NCBI RefSeq assembly: GCF_936943645.1
Contig: NZ_CAKZJO010000021.1
Location: 1-43,176, forward strand
Direction of reading: 5' to 3'
Source: an uncultured Bradyrhizobium sp.
GTDB taxonomy: Bacteria; Pseudomonadota; Alphaproteobacteria; Rhizobiales; Xanthobacteraceae
Length of the DNA: 43,176 nt
Every line of letters begins with the position of its first letter. The stretch's first letter is position 1. This document shows, in pieces, positions 9,509-18,585 of the stretch. A program made the translations under genes and the position numbers. The notes beneath the pieces were generated by a model, which had not been told where the DNA came from, ran no database searches, and was given only the letters and a program-made list of their open reading frames with translations.

Positions 9509-10345
9509 TTACTTGATCCCGGTGAGGGTGATGCCCTCGATGAAGCGACGCTGGGCAAAGAGGAAGGCGATGACCAGCGGCGCGATGATCACCATCGCCG
9601 CGGCCATCAGCGGGCCGTAGCTGGTGCCGGCCTCGTTGTTGCGGAAATGCGCGACCGCCAGCGGCGGCGTGCGCAGCTGCTCGCTGTTGAGCACGATCAG
9701 CGGCCAGAAATAGTCGTTCCAGTGCGCGACCACGGAGAAGATGCCGAAGGCCGTCACGGCCGGGATCGCGGCCGGCAGCATCACCCGCCAGACGATGCCG
9801 AATTCGGAGATGCCGTCCATGCGGGCGGCATCGACGAGATCGTCCGGTACGGTCTTGAAGAACTGGCGCATCAGGAAGATGCCGAAAGCCGAGATCGTGA
9901 AGGGCAGGACCAGCGCCGCATAGCTGTCGAGCAGGCCGACCTTGTGCAGCAGCAGGAAGACCGGGATCGCGGTCGCCTGAGGCGGGATCAGGATCCCGAA
10001 CAGAACCAGTGCAAACAGCGTGTCGCGGCCGCGGAAGCGAAGCTTTGCCAGCGCATAGGCCGCCGGCAGCGCCACCATGACCTGCAGCACGAAGATCGAG
10101 ATCGTGACGATGACGCCGTTGAGCAGGAAGCGCAGCAAATTGGCCTTGGCGAAGGCCTCGCGCAGATTGTCCCACAGCGCGAACCGGTAGGGGATCAGAT
10201 GCAGCTCGCTGGAGAAAACCTCGGTCTGCGGCTTTGACGCGGTCGAGATCATCCAGATGAAAGGCGCCAGCATGATCGCGGCGCCCGCGATCAGGAGCAA
10301 ATGGCGCAGGACCGCCTGGAGCGAGACGGAATGTGTGTTGCTCAT
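9509..10345 (-). CDS. ABC transporter permease (UgpE/MalG-like)
   Basis: A 278-residue inner-membrane permease with about six transmembrane segments, the first at residues ~13-32. The EAA-type cytoplasmic loop DAARMDGISEFGIVWRVMLP, which contacts the ATPase, is visible in the second half. The start MSNTHSVSLQ overlaps the stop of the other permease in an ATGA junction. Together the two permeases form the heterodimeric pore typical of carbohydrate/glycerol-3-phosphate importers. Confidence 0.88.
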   Translation of the reverse strand: MSNTHSVSLQAVLRHLLLIAGAAIMLAPFIWMISTASKPQTEVFSSELHLIPYRFALWDNLREAFAKANLLRFLLNGVIVTISIFVLQVMVALPAAYALAKLRFRGRDTLFALVLFGILIPPQATAIPVFLLLHKVGLLDSYAALVLPFTISAFGIFLMRQFFKTVPDDLVDAARMDGISEFGIVWRVMLPAAIPAVTAFGIFSVVAHWNDYFWPLIVLNSEQLRTPPLAVAHFRNNEAGTSYGPLMAAAMVIIAPLVIAFLFAQRRFIEGITLTGIK

Positions 10346-11289
10346 GTGTAATGCACGCCGCGATCGGCGAGCCTCGACTTGATCAATGTGAGCGCGAGAA
10401 CGAACACGAGGAAGACGACGGTGATCGCTGCGGCGTAGCCTGAGCGGAAGAACTCGAAGCCTTCCGTGTACATGGTGTGGATCAGGACCTCGGTGGATTT
10501 GGACGGGCCACCCTTGGTCAGCACATGCACGGTGTCGAACACCTGGAAGGAGCGGATGCCGGAGACCACGACGACGAAGGTCGTGACCGGGCCGAGCATC
10601 GGCCAGGTCACGAGGCGGAAGCGTGCCCAGCCGCTCGAGGCACCGTCGATCTCGGCCGCTTCGTAGAGCTGCTTGGGGATGGAGACGAGGCCGGCGAGAA
10701 ACAGCACCATGTTGAAGCCGACCGCCTGCCAGATGCCGATCGCGCACAGCGCATAGAGGGCGGTGCTGCGATCCTGCAGCCAGGCGAAGGCCGGCAGGCC
10801 CGCGCCGCGCAGCAGTCCGTTCACCAGGCCGAATTGCGGATGCAGCATGAATTCCCACACCACCGCCATCGCGATCAGGGTCGCCATCACGGGCAGGAAA
10901 TAGATGGTCCGATAAAGGCTGCGCAGGCTGGTGCCGCTCTGGATCAGCAGCGCGATCGCAAGGCCTGCGATCACGGCGCCGGGTACCACGACCACCACGT
11001 AAGTCAGTGTGTTGCGCAGCGCGATCCAGAACACCTTGTCGGCGAACAGGTCCTGGTAGTTGGCGAGCCCGATCCAGGAAAAATGCGGCGCGCCGAGCTG
11101 ATAATCGGTGAAGGAGAGGGCGATCACGCCCGCGAGCGGACCGAGCAGCATGACCAGCATGAGCGCGGCGGCCGGCGCCACCAGCGCGTAAGCGGAATAT
11201 GTGCGCCGGCTGCCATGAGCGGGCAGGGTACGCCTTGCCGCGCGGGCGGGGACGGCAGCCGCGTCGATGGTCATCGCCCCGTCAGACAT
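10342..11289 (-). CDS. ABC transporter permease (UgpA/MalF-like)
   Basis: A 315-residue inner-membrane permease. The basic N-terminus is followed by a first membrane helix at about residues 31-55, and then by a further five or so. The EAA loop YEAAEIDGASSGWARFRLVTW is present. I took MSDGAMTIDA as the start because its ATG lies 8 bases inside the end of the ATPase gene. An earlier in-frame ATG would lengthen the overlap. The gene order and overlaps show translation coupled with both neighbours. Confidence 0.88.
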   Translation of the reverse strand: MSDGAMTIDAAAVPARAARRTLPAHGSRRTYSAYALVAPAAALMLVMLLGPLAGVIALSFTDYQLGAPHFSWIGLANYQDLFADKVFWIALRNTLTYVVVVVPGAVIAGLAIALLIQSGTSLRSLYRTIYFLPVMATLIAMAVVWEFMLHPQFGLVNGLLRGAGLPAFAWLQDRSTALYALCAIGIWQAVGFNMVLFLAGLVSIPKQLYEAAEIDGASSGWARFRLVTWPMLGPVTTFVVVVSGIRSFQVFDTVHVLTKGGPSKSTEVLIHTMYTEGFEFFRSGYAAAITVVFLVFVLALTLIKSRLADRGVHYT

Positions 11290-12433
11290 GGGCGGGCTCT
11301 CGGACACGCTCGGCCTGCTCGACCTTCAGCGGAATCCGCTTCCCGATGGAATCGAAGACCTGCACCGCGTCGGACGCGAAGCCGAAGGCGAGGTGACTGC
11401 CCATCGCGGGCAAATGCCTGACGTCGGCGAGCCGTGCGATCAGGCGCAACCCGGCGCCTTCGATCGCAAGGTGTACGAAGGCTTCCGCACCGAGATTTTC
11501 CAGATGGACGACGTTTCCGGAGAACGGTCCGGCGCCGAGGTCGATCCGCTCCGGGCGCACGCCGACACGGCATTCGCCCGCCGTCGCGCCGCACGCAAGC
11601 CGCAGCGCGGATCCCAGCACGTCGATGCCGCCGTCCTTCCAGACACGGCCGGGAAGGATGTTGATCTTGGGGCTGCCGATGAATTCGGCAACACGGATGT
11701 CGCCGGGGTCGTTGTAGATCTCCGCGGGCGTTCCGACCTGAATCAGTTCTCCGCCCATCATGACGGCGATCCGGCTCGACATGGTCATCGCCTCGGCCTG
11801 GTCGTGCGTGACGTAGACGAAGGTCGTCTTGAGGCGGCGATGCAGCTCGGCGAGCTCGGCGCGCATGTGGACTCGCAGCTTTGCGTCGAGATTGGAGAGC
11901 GGTTCGTCGAACAGGAAGGCGAGGGGCTCGCGCACCATGGCGCGCCCGACTGCGACCCGTTGCCGCTGTCCGCCGGACAATTGCCCGGGCTTGCGCCGCA
12001 GCAATGGCGCGATGTCGAGCTGCTCGGCGATGGCCGCGATGTCGGCGCGGATGCCGTGTTCCTTGGCGCGTCGGCCCGGCAGCAGCGGGCCGAGCAGCGG
12101 CAGTCGTTCGATCGCGGAGAGGCGCCGCATCCGCAACGGTACGGCAATGTTGTCGAAGGTGCTCAAATGCGGATACAGCGCATAGGACTGGAAGACCATC
12201 GCGAGATTGCGCGCGCTTGGGCGAATGCCGTCGACGGGGCGGCCGTCGATACGGACCTGGCCGGAATTCTGCGGCTCCAGCCCGGCGATGATGCGGAGCA
12301 GGGTCGACTTGCCGCAGCCGGAAGGACCGACCAGCGAGATGAACTCGCCGTCCTCGATCCGGAAATCGATGCCTTTCAGGACGTCGGTCCCGTCGAAGGA
12401 TTTGCGGATCGTGGAAAGCTCGATTTGCGCCAT
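11282..12433 (-). CDS. ABC transporter ATP-binding protein (UgpC/MalK type)
   Basis: A 383-residue ATPase with Walker A GPSGCGKST, the signature LSGGQRQRVAVGRAM, Walker B FLFDEPLSNLD and the switch region THDQAEAMTM. The C-terminal ~130 residues are the regulatory TOBE/OB region of the MalK group, including the PERIDLG-type strand. An insert (RRLSAIERLPLLGPLLPGRR) between the Q-loop and the signature makes it slightly longer than typical. It begins at ATG 12433 with an AGGGGA site and is the first gene of the transport operon. It faces a LysR regulator across a 152-base gap. Confidence 0.9.
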   Translation of the reverse strand: MAQIELSTIRKSFDGTDVLKGIDFRIEDGEFISLVGPSGCGKSTLLRIIAGLEPQNSGQVRIDGRPVDGIRPSARNLAMVFQSYALYPHLSTFDNIAVPLRMRRLSAIERLPLLGPLLPGRRAKEHGIRADIAAIAEQLDIAPLLRRKPGQLSGGQRQRVAVGRAMVREPLAFLFDEPLSNLDAKLRVHMRAELAELHRRLKTTFVYVTHDQAEAMTMSSRIAVMMGGELIQVGTPAEIYNDPGDIRVAEFIGSPKINILPGRVWKDGGIDVLGSALRLACGATAGECRVGVRPERIDLGAGPFSGNVVHLENLGAEAFVHLAIEGAGLRLIARLADVRHLPAMGSHLAFGFASDAVQVFDSIGKRIPLKVEQAERVREPAHV

Positions 12434-12496
12434 TCGCGCTGGTCCCCTGCTGCCCGTTTCGGCGCACGAGGAGTTAAGGCGGCCATCTGACATTCA

Positions 12497-12510
12497 CATT
12501 ACGGTTAATG
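12497..12510. promoter_or_regulatory. Candidate LysR operator in the divergent gap
   Basis: CATTA-CGGT-TAATG is a perfect 5-bp inverted repeat midway between the divergently transcribed ABC operon and the LysR gene. Short AT-rich dyads in such gaps are the usual LysR-type recognition sites. The assignment is by position and symmetry only. A weak plus-strand promoter (TTGATC, 17 bases, TGCATT at 12523-12551) follows it. Confidence 0.45.
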
Positions 12511-12585
12511 GCGTTGCTTATGTTGATCCCAGGTTTTGCTTTTGCTGCATTCTGAAGCGGGGATGCCGGTCTTGGAGTTGTTGTC

Positions 12586-13485
12586 GTGGCGTTGACGTCG
12601 TCGCGTGTCCGGGCGGTCAATGCGGTGTTCGACACCGGCAGCTTTGCCGCCGCGGCAAGGAAACTGGGCGTGTCGCAGCCCGCCGTCGCGCAGTTGGTGC
12701 GCGATCTGGAGGCCGAGTTCGCCGTTGCGCTGTTCGACCGCCACGGACAGAACCTGATACCGACGCCGCTGTGCCGGCGACTCTACGCCGCAACGAACCG
12801 TATGCAGGCACTCGAGGCGGATGCGCAGGCCATCCTCGAGCAGCGCGATGAGCTGTCGGGAGGTGAGCTTCGCATCGGGCTCGGCAACGCCATGCCGGGC
12901 ATGGCGCTGATCGCGGCGTTTCGCAATCTGTATCCGAAGATTCAGATCAACATCGAGATCGGGAGCTGGTCTGCGATCATGGCGGCGGTGGTCGACCAGC
13001 GCGTCGACGTCGCCGTGCTGCCGGAGGTGCCGCAAGACAATCGCTTCCGTCGCGAGCCCTGCGTGCAGCAACGCGTGGTCGCGATCTGTCATCCCGTTCA
13101 CGACCTCAGTCGGGAATCGCGCGTGTCCGCCGTCAGCCTGATGCAATATCCGCTGGTGTTTCGAACCCGGGATTCCGCGACCCAGCGCGTCGTGGACAGG
13201 GCGTTTCGCGCGGTCAATCTGCGCGCCAGTCCGGCGATCGTCGTCAACACGCGCGAGGGAATGCTGGAGGCGGTCGCCAACCGGCTCGGTGTCGGCTTTG
13301 TCTGGGAGCACGGCTCCAGCCGTATCGATCGCATCGCCAAGGTGGCGATCGCGGAAATCGAGGCGGAATCGCCCGAATACATCTTCTCGCTGGCCGGCAA
13401 ACGCGGCAAGCTGGTCGAGTTGTTCTATCTGGCCAGAAGCCTGTCGCGCTCGGCGGACGGCGCCGACATCCTGTCCGCCCCGTAA
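12586..13485 (+). CDS. LysR-family transcriptional regulator
   Basis: A 299-residue regulator. The N-terminal winged helix-turn-helix is clear: residues ~4-62, with GSFAAAARKLGVSQPAVAQL and the LFDRHGQNLIPT wing. A linker helix and a periplasmic-binding-like effector domain (residues ~90-290) follow. It starts at GTG 12586, giving MALTSSRVRAV. It is divergent from the Ugp-like importer operon, so the likely role is ligand-dependent control of that operon and of its own gene. The effector is unknown. Confidence 0.88.
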   Translation: MALTSSRVRAVNAVFDTGSFAAAARKLGVSQPAVAQLVRDLEAEFAVALFDRHGQNLIPTPLCRRLYAATNRMQALEADAQAILEQRDELSGGELRIGLGNAMPGMALIAAFRNLYPKIQINIEIGSWSAIMAAVVDQRVDVAVLPEVPQDNRFRREPCVQQRVVAICHPVHDLSRESRVSAVSLMQYPLVFRTRDSATQRVVDRAFRAVNLRASPAIVVNTREGMLEAVANRLGVGFVWEHGSSRIDRIAKVAIAEIEAESPEYIFSLAGKRGKLVELFYLARSLSRSADGADILSAP

Positions 13486-13710
13486 AGCGACAGGCAGGAA
13501 AGCCCCGGCCCTTCCGGCGGGGTCGCCTTCAGGCTGTGGTGAAGCATAACCACAACCGTATTGTTGCGCAGCGGGAATGTAACATATTTACGAATTTTTG
13601 CTACGGAATTTGGTCAGCAGGCCCAAGATGGGCTATGCTGGCACCGCGTCGAGAACAACAAAGACGTCGGGAGATGGCATGGGACAAGAGCGGCGGCCGG
13701 GGCTGCATCC

Positions 13711-14538
13711 ATGATAACCTTGCCGAGACTAGCGGCTGAATCCCTCGAGGGCTTCCTCGGGAAGTTCATGCGTCGCCGGTACGATGAGGCGTCTGCCAAT
13801 ATCGTCGAGAGCGCGACCCGCACCGCGATGGAATGCATCGGCAACAGCGATGCGCTCTATCACAACATCGAGCATACGATGCTGGTGACGCTGGCGGCCC
13901 AGGCCATCCTCGGCGGCCGAAGCCTTCACACCCATCTGTCGGCCGAGGATTACGTCCATGTCCTGATCGCCTGCCTCGCCCACGACATCGGCTATGTGCG
14001 CGGACTGTTCGAGGAGGACGATTCCGACGGCTTTGTCATCGACGCGGCCGACAACAAGGTCTCGTTGCCGCGCGGCGCATCGGACGCGAGCCTGCTGATG
14101 TATCACGTCGACCGCTCGAAGCTGTACGTAACGCGGCGGCTGCGGCATATTCCCGGCGTCGATCCGGAGCGCGTTGCCCGCGCCATCGAGGGGACGCGCT
14201 TTCCGGCCCGCGAGGGCCAGGAATATGACGACGAGGCCTCGATCCTGCGCGCGGCCGACTTCATCGGCCAGCTCGGCGATCCCAACTATCTGCGCAAGGC
14301 CAACGCACTCTATTACGAGTTCGAAGAGGTCGGCATGAACCGCCAGCTCGGCTACGATTCGCCGGCCGACATCGTGAACCGCTATCCACAATTCTATTGG
14401 AACAGCGTCGCACCGCACATCCAAACCGAGATCGGCTATCTCAACAAGACCGAGATCGGCCGGCAATGGATCGCCAATCTCTACAGCAACGTGTTCCGCG
14501 CCGAGCGCGACATCTCGCTCTCCGGTCCGCAGAGATAG
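13711..14538 (+). CDS. HD-domain metal-dependent phosphohydrolase
   Basis: A 275-residue protein with an HD signature: His55 in HNIEHTMLV, His91-Asp92 in LAHDIGYV, and a later Asp in LRAADFIGQLGD. The family removes phosphates from nucleotides or cyclic nucleotides using metal. The region after residue 200 carries no other domain I can name. I took ATG 13711 (MITLPRLAAE) as the start; upstream in-frame codons give low-complexity sequence, and the ribosome site is weak. It stands alone, followed by a dispersed palindrome. Substrate unknown. Confidence 0.75.
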   Translation: MITLPRLAAESLEGFLGKFMRRRYDEASANIVESATRTAMECIGNSDALYHNIEHTMLVTLAAQAILGGRSLHTHLSAEDYVHVLIACLAHDIGYVRGLFEEDDSDGFVIDAADNKVSLPRGASDASLLMYHVDRSKLYVTRRLRHIPGVDPERVARAIEGTRFPAREGQEYDDEASILRAADFIGQLGDPNYLRKANALYYEFEEVGMNRQLGYDSPADIVNRYPQFYWNSVAPHIQTEIGYLNKTEIGRQWIANLYSNVFRAERDISLSGPQR

Positions 14539-14550
14539 CGGTGCCCTCGT

Positions 14551-14622
14551 AGCCCGGATCAGCGCAGCGATATCCGGGGCCGGTGGTGCAACGTCCCGGA
14601 TGTCGCTGCGCTGATCCGGGCT
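14551..14622. repeat. Dispersed palindromic repeat (27-bp arms)
   Basis: The arms at 14551-14577 and 14596-14622 are complementary over 27 bases with a single mismatch, around an 18-base centre. The arm starts AGCCCGGATCAGCGCAGCG. A shortened AGCCCGGATA also occurs at 32-41. From memory, this AGCCCGGAT...GCGCAGCGA sequence is a frequent intergenic element in Bradyrhizobium. It could fold into a long RNA hairpin after the HD gene. Confidence 0.85.
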
Positions 14623-14649
14623 GCGGCCCTTCAACGCCGTGAGAAAACC

Positions 14650-15546
14650 ATGCAAGAAAAAACCGTCACCACGGACGTCCTCGACATTGCCTATCGCGAA
14701 TACGGCGCGCCCGACGGCTGGCCCTGCATCATGGGCCACGGCTTTCCCTACGATGTGAACGCCTATGCCGAGGCCGCGCCTGCTATCGCAGAGGCCGGTG
14801 CGCGCGTTCTCGTGCCCTGGCTGCGCGGCTACGGGCCGACGCGGTTTCGCTCCGCTGCCACGCTGCGCTCGGGCGAGCAGGCCGCGCTCGGCGCCGATCT
14901 GCTGGCCTTCATGGACGCGCTTCGCATCGAGCGCGCGATCGTCGGCGGCTATGATTGGGGCGGGCGTGCGGCCTGCGTGGTCGCAGCGCTGTATCCGGAG
15001 CGGGTGATCGGCCTCGTCTCCGGCAATTCCTACAACATCCAGAACATCGCCCGCGCCATGGAGCCGGCCTCGCCGCCGGAAGAGGCCGCGCTCTGGTATC
15101 AATATCTCTTCCACAACGAGCGTGGCCGCCGCGCGCTGGAGCGCAACCGGCGCGGCTTTGCGCGCCAGCTCTGGGCAATGTGGTCGCCGACATGGACATT
15201 CGACGACGCCACGTTCGAGAAAAGCGCGATGTCGTTCGACAATCCCGATTTCGTCGACGTCGTGATCCACTCCTACCGCCATCGCTACGCGCTCGTGGAG
15301 GGCGATCCCGCCTATGCCGCCATCGAGGCGAAGCTGGCCGGCCAGCCGCCGATCCGCGTCCCGACCATTGCGATCGATGGCGACAGCGACGGCGTCAATC
15401 CCGGTACTGCCCATCACGCACGCAAGTTCGAAGGCTCGTTCGAACGGCGCGTGTTCGCAGGCGCCGGTCACAATCTGCCGCAGGAACGCCCGGCGGATTG
15501 GGCGCAGGCCGTACGCGACGTGCGCAAGGCGGCGGAGCAGGCCTGA
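14650..15546 (+). CDS. Alpha/beta hydrolase (epoxide hydrolase/haloalkane dehalogenase-like)
   Basis: A 298-residue cytoplasmic hydrolase. The oxyanion block is MGHGFPYD, and the nucleophile elbow GGYDWGG places Asp102 as nucleophile. The acid is probably in DGDSDGVNP and the base is the His of GAGHNLPQE. An Asp rather than Ser nucleophile points to epoxide hydrolase or dehalogenase chemistry rather than an esterase. A cap domain lies between residues ~130 and 225. It faces the M81 peptidase gene tail to tail. The substrate is not predictable. Confidence 0.82.
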   Translation: MQEKTVTTDVLDIAYREYGAPDGWPCIMGHGFPYDVNAYAEAAPAIAEAGARVLVPWLRGYGPTRFRSAATLRSGEQAALGADLLAFMDALRIERAIVGGYDWGGRAACVVAALYPERVIGLVSGNSYNIQNIARAMEPASPPEEAALWYQYLFHNERGRRALERNRRGFARQLWAMWSPTWTFDDATFEKSAMSFDNPDFVDVVIHSYRHRYALVEGDPAYAAIEAKLAGQPPIRVPTIAIDGDSDGVNPGTAHHARKFEGSFERRVFAGAGHNLPQERPADWAQAVRDVRKAAEQA

Positions 15547-15625
15547 GTCAAGGTTGCTGCCGCCGGCGGCTGCTTTGCTGCGCCTGTCGTCCCCGGTGCC
15601 AGTGCTATCCCGATGCTTTGCCGGA

Positions 15626-17143
15626 TCAATCCAGCGGCATCTCGTCGAGCGGCCAGATCGGGCGACGCACCCTGCGATAGATGAGGGTCGTGTAGTCGTT
15701 GGTGGCAAGGCCGCCGCTGTCGGCCAGGATCACCTGCTTGGCCATCGGCCCGAAAGCGGCGCGGAAGTGGTGGGCGGACTTGACCGCGACGACCCGAAAC
15801 TGCGCCGGCTCGGCGCCGAGAATTCGGAACATTTCCTGATCATAGGTTTGCAGCGTGTTGGTCGACAGCGCGATCGAGATGCCGTTGACCTCGAGCAGGG
15901 CGGAGGGGCCGAGCGTCATGGGCTGACCGGCATTCATCGGTCCCTCGCAGACGAAGGCACCATCCGACAGTGCGGCAACGCGTCCCGTCAGCGTGAGCGG
16001 CGGCCCGTAGCTTGCCGGATCGCGCTTGGCGCCGACAACGATTTCGAGGCTGGCCCCGAGACCTGCGGCATGACAGCGAGCAGCAGCTTCGGGATCGCCG
16101 AGAACGCCGAGCAGCACGCCCTTGACGTCGGCCTTCAGCAGCGCCTCCAGCAGGCGGACGCCGTCGCCATAGGCGCCTGAACCCGGGTTGTCGCTGTAGT
16201 CGGAAATGACGAAGGGACGGGTATCGGCGATATCGGTCGCGGCCTCCGCGGCAAGCCGCGTCGCCGTCGGCAAATCATGCACCGCGACGGTGACCTCGGC
16301 GCGGCGGCGATAGATTTCGTCATAAAGCGTGGCCGCAACCTGCCGCGCCGCAGTCTCGGCGGCGTTGTGCGAGGCATCGTAGGTCACCTGCACGCTGGGG
16401 CCGACCTCGGCAATGTCCGAGCGGCTGAAGCCCGCGCAGACGTCGACCGAGAGCAGGCCGGGCGTTTGTGTCTCGATCTCCGCAGCGCGCGCCAAGAGAT
16501 CGCTCATCACGCCGCCCTGGGTTCGTCCGTGATTGCATCCGTCGAGCAGCGGTCCTTGCAGGTGGACGACCTTCGGACGGATCTTGCCGTCCATCGCCGA
16601 TTGCAGCAGATCGGCCGCGCGCAATGCCGTCTCGTACTGGTCGATATGCGGATAGGTCCGGTAGGGCAGCATGATGTCGGCGAGCTTGCCCATGCGTTCG
16701 GTGACGTTGGCATGCAGGTCGAGCGTCACCGCGATCGGGATCGTCTCGCCGAGCCGCTTGCGCAATCCTTCCAGCAGCGCACCCTCGGCATCGTCGTCGG
16801 TCTCGGTCACCATCGCGCCGTGCAGTGCGAGAATGACGCCGTCGAACGGTCCCGTCGTGCAGGCCTCGTAGAGCAGGCGTTGCAATTCGGCCCAGCAGTC
16901 GGCCGTCACCTTGCCGGACGGCGTGGCCGAGGCCGCAATCGGCTGCACCAGGCTCCAGCCGTAGCGTTTGGCCGCAGCCAGATGCCCGGCGATCTCCATC
17001 CTGGTGGCGCCGAGCGCGGGGGCGATCTCGGCTCCCAGCAGAAACAGCCGCTTGCGATAATCGTCGAGCGTGGTCGGGACGATCGAGAACGTGTTGGTCT
17101 CGTGGGCGATCTGCGCGGAGAGCACACGTCGCGTCTGGCTCAT
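15626..17143 (-). CDS. M81-family metallopeptidase (MlrC-like)
   Basis: A 505-residue protein of the MlrC/DUF1485 group, named for the enzyme that finishes microcystin degradation in sphingomonads. Family blocks are visible: AQIAHETNTFS at residues 11-21, TLDLHANVTERM, and the C-terminal-domain DYSDNPGSGAYGDG. The His and Asp residues in these blocks are the presumed zinc ligands. The start ATG has a GGAG site. Most bacterial homologues act on unknown small peptides or amides. The gene is divergent from a LivK-like binding-protein gene across 195 bases, so the two may share a substrate; this is inferred. Confidence 0.85.
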   Translation of the reverse strand: MSQTRRVLSAQIAHETNTFSIVPTTLDDYRKRLFLLGAEIAPALGATRMEIAGHLAAAKRYGWSLVQPIAASATPSGKVTADCWAELQRLLYEACTTGPFDGVILALHGAMVTETDDDAEGALLEGLRKRLGETIPIAVTLDLHANVTERMGKLADIMLPYRTYPHIDQYETALRAADLLQSAMDGKIRPKVVHLQGPLLDGCNHGRTQGGVMSDLLARAAEIETQTPGLLSVDVCAGFSRSDIAEVGPSVQVTYDASHNAAETAARQVAATLYDEIYRRRAEVTVAVHDLPTATRLAAEAATDIADTRPFVISDYSDNPGSGAYGDGVRLLEALLKADVKGVLLGVLGDPEAAARCHAAGLGASLEIVVGAKRDPASYGPPLTLTGRVAALSDGAFVCEGPMNAGQPMTLGPSALLEVNGISIALSTNTLQTYDQEMFRILGAEPAQFRVVAVKSAHHFRAAFGPMAKQVILADSGGLATNDYTTLIYRRVRRPIWPLDEMPLD

Positions 17144-17338
17144 GAGGGCTCCTTGTTGTTCATGGAAGCCGCGCCCGGTCTCGCGTCCTCACGAGACATT
17201 TCGCTAGCATCGAATCGGCCTGCGCCACCAGCAACTTGACGCAAGACCGCTATGCAGAACCCCGCTGATCTGACGCGCTGACGAAAAGCAGCGCGCCGCG
17301 CGTTCGTCCGCGCGGACGACAATCATCGGGGAGAAACC

Positions 17339-18550
17339 ATGAAAGCCGCTTTGGTCCTGGCCACGGCACTGGCTGCCGCCTGCCTGTCGACACCCGTCTC
17401 GGCGCAAAAATCCTACGGCCCTGGTGTCAGCGACACCGAGATCAAGATCGGCAACACCATGCCCTATAGCGGGCCGGCCTCGCCGCTCAGTATCACGGGC
17501 AAGGTGATCTCCGCCTATTTCGACGAGGTCAATGAGAAAGGCGGCGTTGGCGGCCGCAAGCTCAACCTGATCTCGCTGGATGATGCGTTCTCGCCGCCCA
17601 AGACCATGGAGGCCGCGCGGCGCCTCGTCGAGGGCGATGGCGTCGCCTTCATCTTCGCCACCATGGGCACGGCACCGAGCTCGGCGATCGCAAAATATCT
17701 CAACAGCAACAAGGTGCCGCAGCTTTTCCTGATCAGCTCGGCCTCGAAGTGGAACGACCCCGCCAACATGCCGTGGTCGATGGCGCTGCCCTGGGCGCCG
17801 AACTACACCAGCGAGGCGGCGATCGACGTCGCCTATGCCCGCGCCAAGAACCCGAATGCGCGCTTTGCGGTGCTCTACCAGAACGACGATGCCGGCAAGG
17901 AATACTTACGCGGCGTCAAGGAGGCGCTCGGCACTGAGGCCGACAAGGCGATCGCGATGGCCTCGAGCTTCGAGGTCACTGACCCCACCGTCGATTCCCA
18001 GGTGCTGACGCTGGCCAATACCAAGGCTGACGTCTTCATGATCTATTCGGTGACGCCGCGCGCCTGCGCGCAGGCGATCCGCAAGGCCCACGAGGTCGGC
18101 TGGCAGCCGACGCGTTTCCTTGCCTCGGGCTGCGCCAACAAGGCGACCGTGATGGCGCCGGCGGGCCTCGACGCCGGCAAGGGCGTGCTCTCGCTCGGCT
18201 CGCTCAAACCCTTCGTCGAGCAGCCGAAGGACGATCCGGCGATGACGGCCTATATCGACTTCATGAAGAAGCGCCTGCCCAATGCCGACGTCAACAACGT
18301 CGCCGGCCTCTACGGCTACACCGTCGCCGAGGCGCTGGTGGTGCTGCTGAGGCAATGCAAGGACAATCTGACGCGCGAGAACATCATGGCGCAGGCGGCG
18401 AATTTGAAGAACGTGCCGCTGTCGCTGCTGATGCCCGGCATTACGCTGAACACCACGCCGCAGGATTTCCGCCCGATCAAGGACGGCTACATGCTCCAGT
18501 TCGACGGCAACGACTGGGTGGTGGCAAGCGAGCTCTTGAAGGGGACGTGA
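17339..18550 (+). CDS. LivK-like ABC transporter substrate-binding protein
   Basis: A 403-residue periplasmic protein. The signal peptide spans residues 1-22 and ends PVSA before QKSYGPGV. The mature protein has the type-I binding-protein pattern of the amino-acid/amide (HAAT) family: VSDTEIKIGNTMPYSGPAS, FDEVNEKGGVGGRKL and VAFIFATMGT. No Liv permease or ATPase genes are adjacent. It therefore either works with a transporter encoded elsewhere or is an orphan receptor. Bradyrhizobia carry many such solitary binding proteins. It is divergent from the MlrC-type gene and 162 bases ahead of an acyl-CoA dehydrogenase. Confidence 0.88.
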   Translation: MKAALVLATALAAACLSTPVSAQKSYGPGVSDTEIKIGNTMPYSGPASPLSITGKVISAYFDEVNEKGGVGGRKLNLISLDDAFSPPKTMEAARRLVEGDGVAFIFATMGTAPSSAIAKYLNSNKVPQLFLISSASKWNDPANMPWSMALPWAPNYTSEAAIDVAYARAKNPNARFAVLYQNDDAGKEYLRGVKEALGTEADKAIAMASSFEVTDPTVDSQVLTLANTKADVFMIYSVTPRACAQAIRKAHEVGWQPTRFLASGCANKATVMAPAGLDAGKGVLSLGSLKPFVEQPKDDPAMTAYIDFMKKRLPNADVNNVAGLYGYTVAEALVVLLRQCKDNLTRENIMAQAANLKNVPLSLLMPGITLNTTPQDFRPIKDGYMLQFDGNDWVVASELLKGT

Positions 18551-18585
18551 GGGGGCGAGCCGGACTCTCTCCGCGAGTTCGGTGC

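Noticed and set aside
13729..15708. A 659-codon minus-strand frame across the HD and hydrolase genes
   Set aside because: It spans two recognisable plus-strand genes and a palindrome and shows no domain.
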